A DNA stretch of 64,000 nucleotides from Thalassobacillus devorans (GCF_011761345.1 NZ_JAASRY010000004.1:310001-374000); one strand, 5' to 3'. Positions 47,121 to 56,490 are shown, counted from the stretch's first letter. Numbers and translations: made by a program. The notes: generated from the sequence alone by a model not told the origin.

Positions 47121-47633
47121 TTAGATATCTTTTTGGATTTCACGTACGATGTGGCTAAGTTCAGGAATGATCAGCTTATCCATCGCCAATTTCACCGCTC
47201 CGCTCGAACCGGGTGTCGAAAAAATTGCAGTATCCCCGCTTACACCGGCGATCGCACGGGAGAGTATAGCGGCTGATCCGATATCTTCTGTATAACTAAG
47301 CATACGGAACACTTCCCCAAAGCCGGTGATTTCTTTATCAAACAGGGCAGCCACTGTTTCAATTGTCACATCGCGTTTGGCAATCCCTGTTCCCCCATTT
47401 GTCAGAATCGCCTCCACTTCAGGGTCTTCACAACCATCACTAACCGCTTCTCTTATCGCTTGTCCCTCGTCTTTCACTATTCGATGATCAACGATATGAT
47501 GTCCATGTGAGGTCAGGCGATCGATCATTAAATTCCCACTTTTATCTGTTTCTTTTGTTCTTGTGTCACTGACTGTAATAACCATGCAGCTGATAGAGAG
47601 CTTTGCTTCATCTTTATGTTGTTCAACGGACAT
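47121..47633 (-). CDS. moaB: Molybdenum cofactor biosynthesis protein MoaB
   Basis: MogA/MoaB-type protein that adenylylates molybdopterin before metal insertion. The 170-residue product has VITVSDTRTKETDKSGN near the N-terminus and the TNGGTGIAKRDVT motif (GGTG) in the centre. ATG 47633 follows GGAGGTG. It overlaps the end of the EcsC-family gene by 11 bp. No other Moco genes lie in this window. Confidence 0.93.
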   Translation of the reverse strand: MSVEQHKDEAKLSISCMVITVSDTRTKETDKSGNLMIDRLTSHGHHIVDHRIVKDEGQAIREAVSDGCEDPEVEAILTNGGTGIAKRDVTIETVAALFDKEITGFGEVFRMLSYTEDIGSAAILSRAIAGVSGDTAIFSTPGSSGAVKLAMDKLIIPELSHIVREIQKDI

Positions 47634-48462
47634 GGTTTTCCCCACCTCCTTGTTCTAATAAATAACGATATTGATAAAATCTTAGAGCGAATTCAGATAC
47701 CCTTCGAGTTAAACGATAATTGACTACTGCCCCGACTCCCACACTGACTAACGGAAGGCCCTGGATCACTTTCTTACGGAACATCATGATAAACAAAGAT
47801 TTAAACACTTGCTTAAGTGGCTGCTCCAGCCAAGATTCATTAGTCAGCTCGTCTGTACCTTCAAACACATAGGGATGTCTATCATTTCTTATTTCCTTGA
47901 TAAGTTCATCCCACGCCTTTTTCTGCATTCGTTTCGGCAAGGTTGCGGCATGGAAGACCCGTAGAGATAGCATCATTTCGTATGGGTGGTTCATTTCATG
48001 ACCAAAGGACAACCCAATCATCTGTACAGCCCTGAGGTTCATCCCCATCATTAATGGAAAATCAATTCCGAATAATAACAACCCGCCTGTTCCTGTAAGG
48101 CCGCCCTGAGCGAAAGAATAAAGCCGGATTCGCGAGATCTGCTGTTGTGCGATATATGTAAGTCGATCGACTGATAAAACGTCCAAGTCGGAAATTTGTT
48201 CAATTTTTGAATCAAACACCCGCCCTACCGTAATGATGCGCTCTCTTGCATCATTCTGAAAAGAGGTGCCCTGGATGAAGGCATGGGTATGGAATAAGTA
48301 ATTATCCAAATTACTAAAAAATAGCTTTTTCCACCTTGGATCGATATTTTCAAACGTCTGATTGACCCAGGCATCATACATCCGCTCAAAATCGTTGGGC
48401 TGGTAATCGGTATATTGTCTTTTCCACAGTTGGATGTCTTTGCTCACTTTTCTGTCACTCAT
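47623..48462 (-). CDS. EcsC-family protein
   Basis: A 279-residue protein with the EcsC-type helical core, including two hydrophobic segments around LTGTGGLLLFGIDFPLMMGMNLRAVQMIGLSFG and GLPLVSVGVGAVVNYRLT. The EcsC family is named after the third gene of the B. subtilis ecs transporter operon; its function is unknown. ATG 48462 follows GGGAGG. It is preceded by the leader-like repeat copy B and overlaps moaB by 11 bp. Confidence 0.83.
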   Translation of the reverse strand: MSDRKVSKDIQLWKRQYTDYQPNDFERMYDAWVNQTFENIDPRWKKLFFSNLDNYLFHTHAFIQGTSFQNDARERIITVGRVFDSKIEQISDLDVLSVDRLTYIAQQQISRIRLYSFAQGGLTGTGGLLLFGIDFPLMMGMNLRAVQMIGLSFGHEMNHPYEMMLSLRVFHAATLPKRMQKKAWDELIKEIRNDRHPYVFEGTDELTNESWLEQPLKQVFKSLFIMMFRKKVIQGLPLVSVGVGAVVNYRLTRRVSEFALRFYQYRYLLEQGGGENHVR

Positions 48463-48541
48463 CCTGTTTCCTCCCATCCTCTCTTACATGTCTATTCTTA
48501 TTCTAGCTTGAATAGGAGAAAAAAGAAAATCTGCTAAATTT

Positions 48542-48630
48542 AAAAAAACCGGGCTACAACCTATTCCTTATAGCGAAAGCCTTAGTAATTTCTTAATCCC
48601 TTAACAAAGTTAAACTTCTTAATATATAAG
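48542..48630. repeat. Leader-like repeat, copy B
   Basis: About 89 bp, same orientation as copy A (40461-40553), ending about 80 bp before the EcsC-family ATG. The minus strand reads TTTAACTTTGTTAA, then ACTAAGGCTTTCGCTATAAG and a GGCT/AGCC hairpin with a run of seven T. Confidence 0.7.
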
Positions 48631-48670
48631 AAAACCAGGTATCCAACCTTTAAGAGCTGGATACCTGGTT
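48629..48670 (-). terminator. Terminator after ackA
   Basis: AACCAGGTATCCA (48633-48645) pairs perfectly with TGGATACCTGGTT (48658-48670); the minus strand continues TTCTT. Confidence 0.88.
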
Positions 48671-48675
48671 ATAGA

Positions 48676-49863
48676 TTAACTGGATAGACGCACCGTATCA
48701 CGTGCAATCATAACTTCCTCGTTTGTTGGGATGATCATGACTTTAACTGGTGAATGTGGATAGTTTACGAAAGCTTCTTTTCCACGGACTTTATTCAGGG
48801 AAGGATCCCAGTAAACACCCATGAACTCCAGCCCTTTCAGGACACGTTCACGAATCGCTGTACTGTTTTCCCCTACTCCAGCAGTAAAGATGATTGCATC
48901 GACTCCGTGCATACGGGATGCATAAGAACCAATATATTTGTGGATGCGTGCTGCAAATACTTCTAAGGCCAACTCCGCACGCTCTTCTCCATCAGAAGCC
49001 TTTTCCTCAATATCACGTAAATCACTGGAGAAACCGGATAGCGCAAGCATCCCGCTCTCCTTATTTAATACGTTCATCACTTCCGCAGCTGTTTTGCCTG
49101 TCTTATCCATGATATAAGGAATCAAGGCAGGATCGATATTACCGGAGCGCGTTCCCATCGTTACACCAGCTAATGGGGTGAATCCCATAGAAGTATCGAT
49201 GGATTTTCCACCTTCGATTGCTGCTATACTCGCTCCGTTACCTAGGTGGCAGGAGATAACACGCAGTTGTTCGATCGGCAGACCTAGCATTTCAGCCGCT
49301 CGTTCGGAAACGTACTTATGAGAAGTACCATGGAAGCCATATTTACGTATGCCATACTTTTCATAATACTCATACGGCAAGCTATATAAATATGATTGTT
49401 CTGGCATTGTTTGATGGAAAGCTGTATCGAATACGGCCACCGATGGTACTCCCGGGAGTACCTGTTTAAATGCCCGGATGCCCGTTAAGTTCGCCGGATT
49501 ATGAAGTGGAGCCAAGTCAGAAACTTCTTCAATTTCTTTAATGACTTCTTCCGTGATCAGAACGGAATCACTGAACCGCTCTCCACCATGGACAACACGA
49601 TGACCTACGCCATCGATTTCATCCAGAGAATCGATAATACCTGTAGAAGTTAATTTCTCTAAAAGCATTTTGACAGCTTCTGCATGGTCAGCAATATCTT
49701 GTGTGGTCGTTACTTTTTCGCCGCCCACTTCTATAGTAAAGATAGAATCGTTGATGCCGATTCGCTCAACTAGGCCTTTCGTGATTACAGTTTCTTCCGG
49801 CATTTCCATCAGTTGAAACTTTAATGAAGAACTGCCGGCATTAATAGCTATGATTTTACTCAA
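48676..49863 (-). CDS. ackA: Acetate kinase
   Basis: Makes acetate and ATP from acetyl phosphate in overflow metabolism. The 395-residue ASKHA-fold enzyme has [11 protein letters not shown] at 7-17, [11 protein letters not shown] with the catalytic His, and the C-terminal FTAGVGENS. In B. subtilis CcpA activates ackA through a cre near -57; a cre-like site lies at the same distance here. It is transcribed alone, ending at a strong hairpin. Confidence 0.97.
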   Translation of the reverse strand: MSKIIAINAGSSSLKFQLMEMPEETVITKGLVERIGINDSIFTIEVGGEKVTTTQDIADHAEAVKMLLEKLTSTGIIDSLDEIDGVGHRVVHGGERFSDSVLITEEVIKEIEEVSDLAPLHNPANLTGIRAFKQVLPGVPSVAVFDTAFHQTMPEQSYLYSLPYEYYEKYGIRKYGFHGTSHKYVSERAAEMLGLPIEQLRVISCHLGNGASIAAIEGGKSIDTSMGFTPLAGVTMGTRSGNIDPALIPYIMDKTGKTAAEVMNVLNKESGMLALSGFSSDLRDIEEKASDGEERAELALEVFAARIHKYIGSYASRMHGVDAIIFTAGVGENSTAIRERVLKGLEFMGVYWDPSLNKVRGKEAFVNYPHSPVKVMIIPTNEEVMIARDTVRLSS

Positions 49864-49910
49864 GGTTGTTCATCCCCTTAAATTAGGCTCTCTTGTTTTA
49901 TTCCACTACC

Positions 49911-49939
49911 ATTTAATCACCCTGCGTAGACATTTTCAA
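49911..49939 (-). promoter_or_regulatory. Promoter of ackA
   Basis: Minus-strand TTGAAA (49939-49934), 17 bp, TTAAAT (49916-49911). The transcript start is near 49904. Confidence 0.65.
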
Positions 49940-49953
49940 GATACAAGGGTGAA

Positions 49954-49969
49954 TGGTAACGTTTACGCA
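49954..49969. promoter_or_regulatory. cre-like site upstream of ackA
   Basis: TGGTAACGTTTACGCA, centred at about -57 from the predicted start, the distance used by CcpA to activate ackA in B. subtilis. It matches the cre consensus at about 11 of 15 positions, with the central AAACGTT intact. Confidence 0.6.
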
Positions 49970-49992
49970 AGAAAATCTTTATTTTCTCATAA

Positions 49993-50979
49993 TTAGGAAG
50001 AATGATTTTTTTCAAACCATTGATTGATTTGACCCAGTATATCAGCCATTGCGGTATGATTCTTAAAGGAAGGAAGCTTCGCGAGCAAAGCCTCTTTCGG
50101 CGTTTTAGTCCCTTCTCCCTTTTTTTGCAGAATCAGGATACTTTTGGCATGTTTTTCTTCCTTAAATAGACTTTCTGGCAGTTGAAGCATCCCGAAAATA
50201 TGGGCATGCTCTCTGAGAAACTCATTCAGCTGCTGTGCCTGATCACTCTCAAACAAAAAATTAGGAATGATGAACATCAAAAATCCGCCTGGTTTTGTAT
50301 ACCTGAGCCCTTGCTCGATGAATAAATGATGAGAGTAAGAATGTTCTTCCTCCGCGTGCAACGTAAACTCTTTCGCCTGTACATCATCAGGATAATAACC
50401 AACAGGAAGGTCAGCTAAAACAAAGTCGACTGGCTCTAACAGAAACGGCCGCAAGCTGTCCTGATGGAAAAATTCTATTTCACTCTTTTGAAGGTTAGCA
50501 TTTGCCAGGGCCAGCTTCATCAGCGTTTCATCCACATCACTTCCATAAGCCGCAACCTTCTTATCCAGCTGGTTTAATACTGCAGTCAGCAAATTAGCAG
50601 TACCGCAGGCAGGATCGAAAATCCGTAATTCCTTTTCACCAGGAAACAAACGCTGGGTTAAATACCCCATAAACATAGCCACCGTATCGGGGGTGATAAG
50701 GTGCTGCTGTTGAGTGGCTCCCTTCATCCCTTTTAATATTGCAAGCTGTGTCGCTTTCCGGATTTCCTCTTTTTCATACTTGTTCAGCTCAATGTCTTTT
50801 AAATGCTTTTCTAGTTGCTGTTTTAACAGATCAGCCATATCATCAAAGGGAGCATGATGAAATAAAACATCCAGGGCACCTGCAACAGCTTCTAAATATG
50901 TGCTGTTTTCCTGATATTCGATAGCTGTCGCCGCTTCATCAATCCATTCAAAGAGTTCTTCTACATGTTTATGGTCCAT
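49993..50979 (-). CDS. ytxK: N6-adenine-type DNA methyltransferase-like protein YtxK
   Basis: A 328-residue class I SAM-dependent methyltransferase like the HsdM core. The SAM motif FDPACGTANLLTAVL is at about 138-152. The catalytic NPPY position reads ADLPVGYY, as in YtxK proteins, so activity on adenine is doubtful. No specificity subunit is near. In B. subtilis it is also next to ackA and linked to competence. The ATG follows AAGGAGGAG. Confidence 0.9.
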   Translation of the reverse strand: MDHKHVEELFEWIDEAATAIEYQENSTYLEAVAGALDVLFHHAPFDDMADLLKQQLEKHLKDIELNKYEKEEIRKATQLAILKGMKGATQQQHLITPDTVAMFMGYLTQRLFPGEKELRIFDPACGTANLLTAVLNQLDKKVAAYGSDVDETLMKLALANANLQKSEIEFFHQDSLRPFLLEPVDFVLADLPVGYYPDDVQAKEFTLHAEEEHSYSHHLFIEQGLRYTKPGGFLMFIIPNFLFESDQAQQLNEFLREHAHIFGMLQLPESLFKEEKHAKSILILQKKGEGTKTPKEALLAKLPSFKNHTAMADILGQINQWFEKNHSS

Positions 50980-51039
50980 AAAACGTCTCCTCCTTACTTT
51001 ACCCCTGCACTTTCCTATGATTCAAAGTTTATAAACAAG

Positions 51040-51072
51040 CAAATGGCGCATTCATTTTTAGAAATGCGCCAT
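51040..51072 (-). terminator. Terminator after tpx
   Basis: ATGGCGCATT (51043-51052) pairs with AATGCGCCAT (51063-51072); minus strand continues TTGCTTGTTT. Confidence 0.8.
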
Positions 51073-51134
51073 GTTGATTCAATCGATATCCTATTTACAT
51101 TCCGATCATACATTTTCGTGTAATGGCAGTCAAC

Positions 51135-51635
51135 TTACTTAGCTTGTTCGACTGCAGCGATCGCTGACTCATAATCAGGGTGGTTCGTTGCTTCACTGAC
51201 ATACTCTGCATAGGTGACTTTATTCTCAGAATCTACAACAAACACGGCACGAGCCAAGAGACGCAGTTCTTCGATTAATACACCATACGCCTTGCCGAAA
51301 GAAGCATCACGATGATCTGACAACGTATCAACATTCTCGATACCTTCCGCACCACACCAGCGCTTTTGAGCGAACGGCAAATCCATACTGATGGTCAAAA
51401 CTTTGACATCACCCAGGCTGGTAGCTTCTTCGTTGAAACGACGCGTCTGCTCCGCACAAACTCCAGTATCAAGAGAAGGGACTACACTGATCAATTTCAC
51501 ACTGCCCTGGTAATCATTCAAAGTAACTTCACTAAGGTCATTTGCCAGTACTTTAAAATCAGGTGCCTTGTCCCCTGCCTTTACTTCTTCTCCAACTAGT
51601 GTAACCGGGTTTTCTTTAAATGTAATTGAAGCCAT
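51135..51635 (-). CDS. tpx: Thiol peroxidase
   Basis: Reduces hydroperoxides with thioredoxin as partner. The 166-residue peroxiredoxin has the peroxidatic cysteine in [15 protein letters not shown] at about 60 and a resolving cysteine in RWCGAEGIE near 94. Length and motifs are standard for the Tpx subfamily. It is separated by terminators from its neighbours and so should be controlled alone. Confidence 0.97.
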   Translation of the reverse strand: MASITFKENPVTLVGEEVKAGDKAPDFKVLANDLSEVTLNDYQGSVKLISVVPSLDTGVCAEQTRRFNEEATSLGDVKVLTISMDLPFAQKRWCGAEGIENVDTLSDHRDASFGKAYGVLIEELRLLARAVFVVDSENKVTYAEYVSEATNHPDYESAIAAVEQAK

Positions 51636-51677
51636 TTCATCGTCCTCCTTGCATGAATTAAAATTTAGTTACCCCAT

Positions 51678-51713
51678 AAAAAAACTGCCTATCTTTTATT
51701 ATGAAGGCAGTTT
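51678..51713 (-). terminator. Terminator after ytfJ
   Basis: CTGCCTT pairs with TAGGCAG; the minus strand has seven T right after. Confidence 0.88.
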
Positions 51714-51734
51714 GTTTCAATGTCTAATATTAAC

Positions 51735-52199
51735 CTATAAAAGATCGGAAGAAGAACGTCTTGACCTTGATTCCTGCTGGCTTCCACCTTTATTACCTTT
51801 TTGCAGTATCTCCTGTATCTTTTCAATTACTGGCGGTGCCAAGTCAAGCATTCGTTCATATAAGTGGGTCTGTTCGTTCAAATGGATCATTTGGACTCCT
51901 TGTTTTCTGACTACAAGAAATGCAATCGGGGTGATAGAGACTCCGCCCCCGCTTCCACCTCCAAATGGCAGTTCCATATCTGATTGACCCTGGCCGCTGT
52001 CCTGCCCTTGGTCGCTTCCGCTTTTAGGTTTGAACTCACTGCCACCGGCAGCAAATCCAAAGCCTACCCTTGACACAGGAATGATGATGCTTCCATCAGG
52101 GGATTCCACCGGTTCACCTACAATTGTATTAACATCAATCATTTCTTTAAGACTATCCATAGCTGTGGTCATCAGACCTTGAATCGGATGCTCATCCAT
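51735..52199 (-). CDS. ytfJ: Sporulation protein YtfJ (GerW family)
   Basis: A 154-residue protein of the GerW/YtfJ family, made in the forespore and needed for normal germination with L-alanine in B. subtilis. The central segment VGFGFAAGGSEFKPK and the Gly-rich loop MELPFGGGSGGGVSITPIAFLVV are typical. It ends in a Ser/Arg-rich tail. It follows ytfI by 27 bp, so the two are one operon. Confidence 0.92.
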   Translation of the reverse strand: MDEHPIQGLMTTAMDSLKEMIDVNTIVGEPVESPDGSIIIPVSRVGFGFAAGGSEFKPKSGSDQGQDSGQGQSDMELPFGGGSGGGVSITPIAFLVVRKQGVQMIHLNEQTHLYERMLDLAPPVIEKIQEILQKGNKGGSQQESRSRRSSSDLL

Positions 52200-52226
52200 G
52201 TTATTACCTCCTGCTTGTCATCTCGC

Positions 52227-52799
52227 TTACTCAGCTTTTCTGTTCACGTATCGTAACCACACATATATAGCTTTGCCCAGACGAAATGAAAATATACCAT
52301 CGGCAAGCACATGGAAACAGGGCATTTGAAACGACGGTTCCACACGGAATTTAGCTGGTTTTTTTATGATAAACAATTGGTCGAGCAACTGTTCCAGAAG
52401 AGCCCCTAGAGCCATCAACCCTCCTGCCAAGGATCCTGTCGTTGAAGCCATTCCGGTGCCCACACGCATGATACTATCCATTTTATGTACGGTTATGACA
52501 CTTCCCAATTCCATAACCTGGGAGAAAGAAAGGCTCCTTTTTGCTTTCCCTTCCGAAACTTTATCCTTCCAAATTTCTTCTGCTTTCTTTTCCACTTTAG
52601 CCCACTCTTCTTCATTTTCTACTATCCGTGAAAAATCAATTTGGCGGCGGAAAACAGGAAGAAAGCCGAAATAAGCGACTAAAGTCAGACGCTTATCTTC
52701 CGGCAATATTTTTAAATGAAAACGTAATGATATCTTCATGAACAGTAAACCGATCACAATGATAGTTAACACAATCAAGCCAATCAAAATCCATTTCAT
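52227..52799 (-). CDS. ytfI: DUF2953 protein YtfI
   Basis: A 190-residue protein with one N-terminal membrane helix (about 3-23, WILIGLIVLTIIVIGLLFM) and a beta-rich soluble domain; YtfI-type by size and its place before ytfJ. The middle GTGMASTTGSLAGGLMALGALL could be a second membrane-associated segment. The role is unknown, but the link with ytfJ suggests spore germination. ATG 52799 follows AGGTGAGG. Confidence 0.85.
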   Translation of the reverse strand: MKWILIGLIVLTIIVIGLLFMKISLRFHLKILPEDKRLTLVAYFGFLPVFRRQIDFSRIVENEEEWAKVEKKAEEIWKDKVSEGKAKRSLSFSQVMELGSVITVHKMDSIMRVGTGMASTTGSLAGGLMALGALLEQLLDQLFIIKKPAKFRVEPSFQMPCFHVLADGIFSFRLGKAIYVWLRYVNRKAE

Positions 52800-53027
52800 G
52801 AGCCTCACCTGCATACTAGTATCCTCAGATGACCATCCTAATAAACATCTATCATCAATATTTTAAAGAAAACTCAGATTTTCCCCAAAGTTATTATAGC
52901 CAATCTTTAAATTCTATCCTGCTTAAACTTACCTTAATTTTTAATCAGGCACCATCTCTCTTAGCATTTCCACTTCACAGTCAGAGATGATAAAATAAGG
53001 ATTACCATGTAGAGGGAGGCATACATA

Positions 53028-53831
53028 ATGGCGAATGACAGACAGAATCTATACTTTTATTACCCACCTAATGAGGAGCTCGATGAAAAACTTAAGCCTT
53101 TATTTCGTTTAGCAGAAGAGAATGGCTTTACTATATTAGAGGACCCAAAGCACGCCAATATTATTGTCAGCGTCGGTGGAGATGGAACGTTCCTGCAAGC
53201 TGTCAGGAAAACTGGTTTCCGGCAGGACTGCTTGTATGTAGGTATTCGCAGAGAAGATGAGGCAGGCCTATATTGTGATTTCAATATCGACGACTTTGAT
53301 AAAATGGTCGATTCCATGGTTAATGCCGACCTGGAAGTAAGAAGATTTCCCGTCATAGAAACTACAGTCAATAATGAGTCTACCATGCTTTGCTTGAATG
53401 AATGCAGTGTACGTTCAACATTAATCAAGACGATCGTGATTGATGTATTCATCGACGGACGCCAGTTTGAAACCTTCCGAGGTGATGGCCTGGTAGTCTC
53501 AACACCAACAGGAAGTACAGGTTATAACAAATCAACCAAAGGAGCTGTCATCGATCCAAGGCTCCCATGTTTCCAGGTCAGCGAACTTGCTTCTTTAAAC
53601 AATAACCGCTACCGCACATTGGGCTCACCATTTGTCCTTGGCAATGAACGCACATTGAAACTTAAAGTACAGCAGGATGGAAATGACTATCCGATCATTG
53701 GGATGGACAACGAAGCATTCTCTATCAGGAACATCAAGGAGTTATCCATCCAATTAAGTGACCATGTCATCAAAACCGTTAAAATGAAAGATAACACCTT
53801 CTGGGACCGCGTCCAGCGCACATTCCTTTAA
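53028..53831 (+). CDS. nadK: NAD kinase
   Basis: Phosphorylates NAD to NADP. The 267-residue protein has the GGDGTFLQAVRK motif with the catalytic Asp (residues about 51-62), NECSVRSTL and the TPTGSTGYNKS substrate loop. It corresponds to the second NAD kinase of B. subtilis, YtdI. It is divergent from ytfI and converges with the amidohydrolase gene over a bidirectional terminator. The ATG follows AGGGAGG. Confidence 0.95.
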   Translation: MANDRQNLYFYYPPNEELDEKLKPLFRLAEENGFTILEDPKHANIIVSVGGDGTFLQAVRKTGFRQDCLYVGIRREDEAGLYCDFNIDDFDKMVDSMVNADLEVRRFPVIETTVNNESTMLCLNECSVRSTLIKTIVIDVFIDGRQFETFRGDGLVVSTPTGSTGYNKSTKGAVIDPRLPCFQVSELASLNNNRYRTLGSPFVLGNERTLKLKVQQDGNDYPIIGMDNEAFSIRNIKELSIQLSDHVIKTVKMKDNTFWDRVQRTFL

Positions 53832-53879
53832 GCCAAAACGTAAGTGCTGGAGCAGGGTGAAGTACTTTAATACAAAAAC

Positions 53880-53911
53880 AAAGCCTGACACATCTCCCTG
53901 TGTCAGGCTTT
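53880..53911. terminator. Bidirectional terminator between nadK and ytcJ
   Basis: AAAGCCTGACACA pairs with TGTGTCAGGCTTT around 6 nt. Confidence 0.9.
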
Positions 53912-53918
53912 CGTTTAA

Positions 53919-55511
53919 TTATGTCCGTTGATACATTACATCCCCGTCTACAATCGTCATGGTTACATTTGTATCGCCTATTTCATGGGGAGCTAACGTA
54001 AACAGGTCCCTATCTAACACAGTGAAATCTGCTGTGTAGCCTTCTTTTATTTTGCCTCGATCATTTTCATGACGGATAGCATACGCACTCCCGCTTGTAT
54101 AAAGAGAAATCGCTTCATACATGGAAAGCTGCTGGGAGGCATTATATATTTTCTGGTCAAAGCTTGCTCTGCGCTCTACTGCCGCACGGATGCCTAATAA
54201 CGGGTTTATTTCTTCAATCGGAGCATCCGAGCCACCGGCACAAGGTATTCCTTTATCTAGCAATGTTTTCCATGCATAAGCATGTATCAGCCGGTGTTCT
54301 CCAATTCGCTCGATGACCCATGGAAAATCAGAGGCTACAAAGGTCGGCTGTAAATCTAAAATAACATTCAGCTTTGTCAGCTTATCATATAGTTCTTCCC
54401 GTAATATTTGCGCATGGATAACCCGGTCTCTTTCCCCGCTATCCAGTGGGTTGGCGTGGAGAATCTCGGCTATTGTTTCTACAGCCTGATCACCAATCGC
54501 ATGTACAGCCACTGGCATTCGTTTTTTTCTTGCCTGCTGGACAAGAGCTTCTAACTGTGCTTTTTCGTGTATAGCTACTCCTTCATTCAATGGGTCATCG
54601 GCATACGCCGCCGACAGCCAAGCCGTCCTGCCACCAAGGGCACCGTCTGAAAAGATCTTCATGGCTCCTAATTCCACAAAATCTGTACCGCTTTTATATT
54701 GATATCCATTGTCATGCATATCTTCCACTACCTCATGATGGACAAGTAAATGTGCCCGGAATTTCAGTTCTTTTCCATCAATGACTTTACAGAAGGCATC
54801 AAATGTTTTTTGGAAGCCCCCATAATAATTTAAATCTTCCGTATGTCCGCCTACCAATCCATGCCGATGCATATCATTTACTGCTAATGTCAAAGCCCGT
54901 TCCAAATATTGAGGGGTGACTTCCGGCATCGCCTGCTTGATCAGCTCCTGAGCCTGGTCATGGAAATAACCAAGGGGTTCACCTGCATCCGAACGGATAA
55001 TCAGACCGCCCTGAGGATCATTTGTAGCTGCTGTAACCCCAGCAAGTGCCATTGCCTTAGAATTAGCCAGCAGTGCATGACGGCAGATTCGTGTCAACAT
55101 CATAGGATGGTCATTTGTAATATCATCGAGTTCATCCTTATAGATAATCCGCTGGTCACTCCATTGATTTTCGTTCCATCCCTCCCCTATGATCCATTCG
55201 CCTTTAGGGACCTGCTCTGCGTGCTGTTTTAACGCCCACTTTACTTCTTCAGCGGACTTCATAAACGACAAATCAAGCCGCTGCAGCCGCTCTCCATGTC
55301 CAATAATATGTAAATGGCTATCTACGAAGCCAGGATACATGACCTGGCCCATCAGGTTATACTCTTTGGTAAGCCGATCTCCATATGTACGGTATAATTG
55401 TTGGCTGTCGCCTACCGCTATAATTTTTCCCTTATCGGTAACTACTGCTTCTACCCAGTCGTTCTCTTGCGCCATCGTATAAATTTTGCCTCCATACCAT
55501 AGTTCGGCCAT
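53919..55511 (-). CDS. ytcJ: Amidohydrolase family protein, YtcJ-like
   Basis: A 530-residue metal-dependent hydrolase of the imidazolonepropionase/aryldialkylphosphatase branch. The first metal pair is HLHIIG at about 67-72 (MYPGFVDSHLH), with later histidines in HHEVVED, AVHAIGDQA and HAQIL and the aspartate in GGSDAPIEE. It resembles B. subtilis YtcJ and cytosine-deaminase-like relatives; the substrate is unknown. ATG 55511 follows GGGAG. No signal peptide. Confidence 0.9.
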   Translation of the reverse strand: MAELWYGGKIYTMAQENDWVEAVVTDKGKIIAVGDSQQLYRTYGDRLTKEYNLMGQVMYPGFVDSHLHIIGHGERLQRLDLSFMKSAEEVKWALKQHAEQVPKGEWIIGEGWNENQWSDQRIIYKDELDDITNDHPMMLTRICRHALLANSKAMALAGVTAATNDPQGGLIIRSDAGEPLGYFHDQAQELIKQAMPEVTPQYLERALTLAVNDMHRHGLVGGHTEDLNYYGGFQKTFDAFCKVIDGKELKFRAHLLVHHEVVEDMHDNGYQYKSGTDFVELGAMKIFSDGALGGRTAWLSAAYADDPLNEGVAIHEKAQLEALVQQARKKRMPVAVHAIGDQAVETIAEILHANPLDSGERDRVIHAQILREELYDKLTKLNVILDLQPTFVASDFPWVIERIGEHRLIHAYAWKTLLDKGIPCAGGSDAPIEEINPLLGIRAAVERRASFDQKIYNASQQLSMYEAISLYTSGSAYAIRHENDRGKIKEGYTADFTVLDRDLFTLAPHEIGDTNVTMTIVDGDVMYQRT

Positions 55512-55670
55512 TATCCTATCTCCCTTCTTTCCACTCATTGTATACTATAAATTCATCTTTTTCCTTACCTTATTTTCGTCTTTCTCAGCTCATACATCAA
55601 CTATTTACAACTAATATGTTGAATAGTTAAGATTGCGACTACAGAATGACTGGCTTTTAGTATAAGTTTT

Positions 55671-56227
55671 GCTTTTTCCATTAAAGCTCCCTTATACTGA
55701 AGACTCAGTTTCGAGATAAGTTGTTTCCGTTACGGCAGTAACGGTTGGGAGGTCCGGGAAATTACTCGCTTTCCATGGGCGTACGGTGAGCTTCCTCGGG
55801 CTTAAAGCCCTGCGGGATCTCACCATGTACTATTCTCCCATTGGAGTCTCGCAATTTCCCGGATCTCCTTCCATTTATGTGTGTAACGGAAGCGCTATTC
55901 CTCAGTAATGATTACTATGAAATGGGAACAAGCGTGTTCTATGCAAATTACAATGCAAAGAGCCTTCGATATTTCGCGGGTACGTTAACCTTCATGACAG
56001 CTGGGTGGCGGGGAAACGGTGAGACTCCCGTGGGAGAAGGATCCAGACGAGACCCCGCAGGGCGTGAAACGACCGAGGAGGCTCGGCGGCTCCCCCACAG
56101 GAAAGCGAACCGTTTCCCAGCCGCCCTTCTCTGGATTTGGTAACGTATCCCAAAATACCTCGAAATGAAGTCTTCGACTTTTCGGCACTTTTATTGAATA
56201 CTTAAAGTAAATAAACTTAAACAGGGC
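55671..56227. repeat. MITE-like palindromic repeat, copy 3 (long)
   Basis: About 557 bp. Inner inverted arms GAAGACTCAGTTTCGAGAT (55699-55717) and CCTCGAAATGAAGTCTTCGA (56158-56177). Two GC-rich modules, one the inverted form of the other: e.g. CTCGCTTTCCATGGGC on the left and GTGAGACTCCCGTGGGAG on the right. No transposase frame; short open frames inside are by-products. Confidence 0.8.
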
Positions 56228-56237
56228 AAATTATTAA

Positions 56238-56270
56238 GAAAAGCCTTGCTGTTGGCCAGCAAGGCTTTTT
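56238..56270 (-). terminator. Terminator after the SASP gene
   Basis: AAAAGCCTTGCTG pairs with CCAGCAAGGCTTTTT with a short loop; works in both directions, with T runs on each side. Confidence 0.9.
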
Positions 56271-56289
56271 GCCATACATATTTAATTAG

Positions 56290-56490
56290 TTATTGTTGAC
56301 CACCAAATTGCTGTTCAGCTTGTTGAACCAAGCGCTTAGTGATTTCACCACCAACAGAACCGTTAGCGCGGGAAGTTGAGTCAGGACCAAGTTGAACTCC
56401 GAATTCTTGAGCGATTTCAGTTTTCATTTGATCCAAAGCTTGTTGTACACCAGGTACAAGCAATTGGTTTGAGTTGTTGTTTTGAGCCAT
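56290..56490 (-). CDS. Small acid-soluble spore protein, alpha/beta type
   Basis: A 66-residue SASP that coats and protects spore DNA. The germination-protease site [13 protein letters not shown] (cut after Glu) is at about 23-35, and the second conserved block [13 protein letters not shown] is at 48-60. The ATG follows GAGGAGGTG. A sigma-G-type promoter lies upstream at 56515-56545. In B. subtilis sspA sits in the same place between ytcJ-like genes and thiI. Confidence 0.96.
   Translation of the reverse strand: MAQNNNSNQLLVPGVQQALDQMKTEIAQEFGVQLGPDSTSRANGSVGGEITKRLVQQAEQQFGGQQ

Larger units (their letters stand above)
55512..56289. other. Intergenic region ytcJ-SASP
   Basis: 778 bp. It holds repeat copy 3 (55671-56227) and the SASP terminator (56238-56270). 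The rest is AT-rich upstream sequence of ytcJ; no further gene is seen. Confidence 0.7.

Noticed and set aside
55841-56188. Open frames on both strands inside repeat copy 3
   Set aside because: By-products of the palindromic module. Their residues mirror the repeat sequence and not a protein family.
30166-56227. CRISPR array or insertion sequences
   Set aside because: The repeats are three dispersed, palindromic elements of different length without regular spacers, cas genes or transposase.
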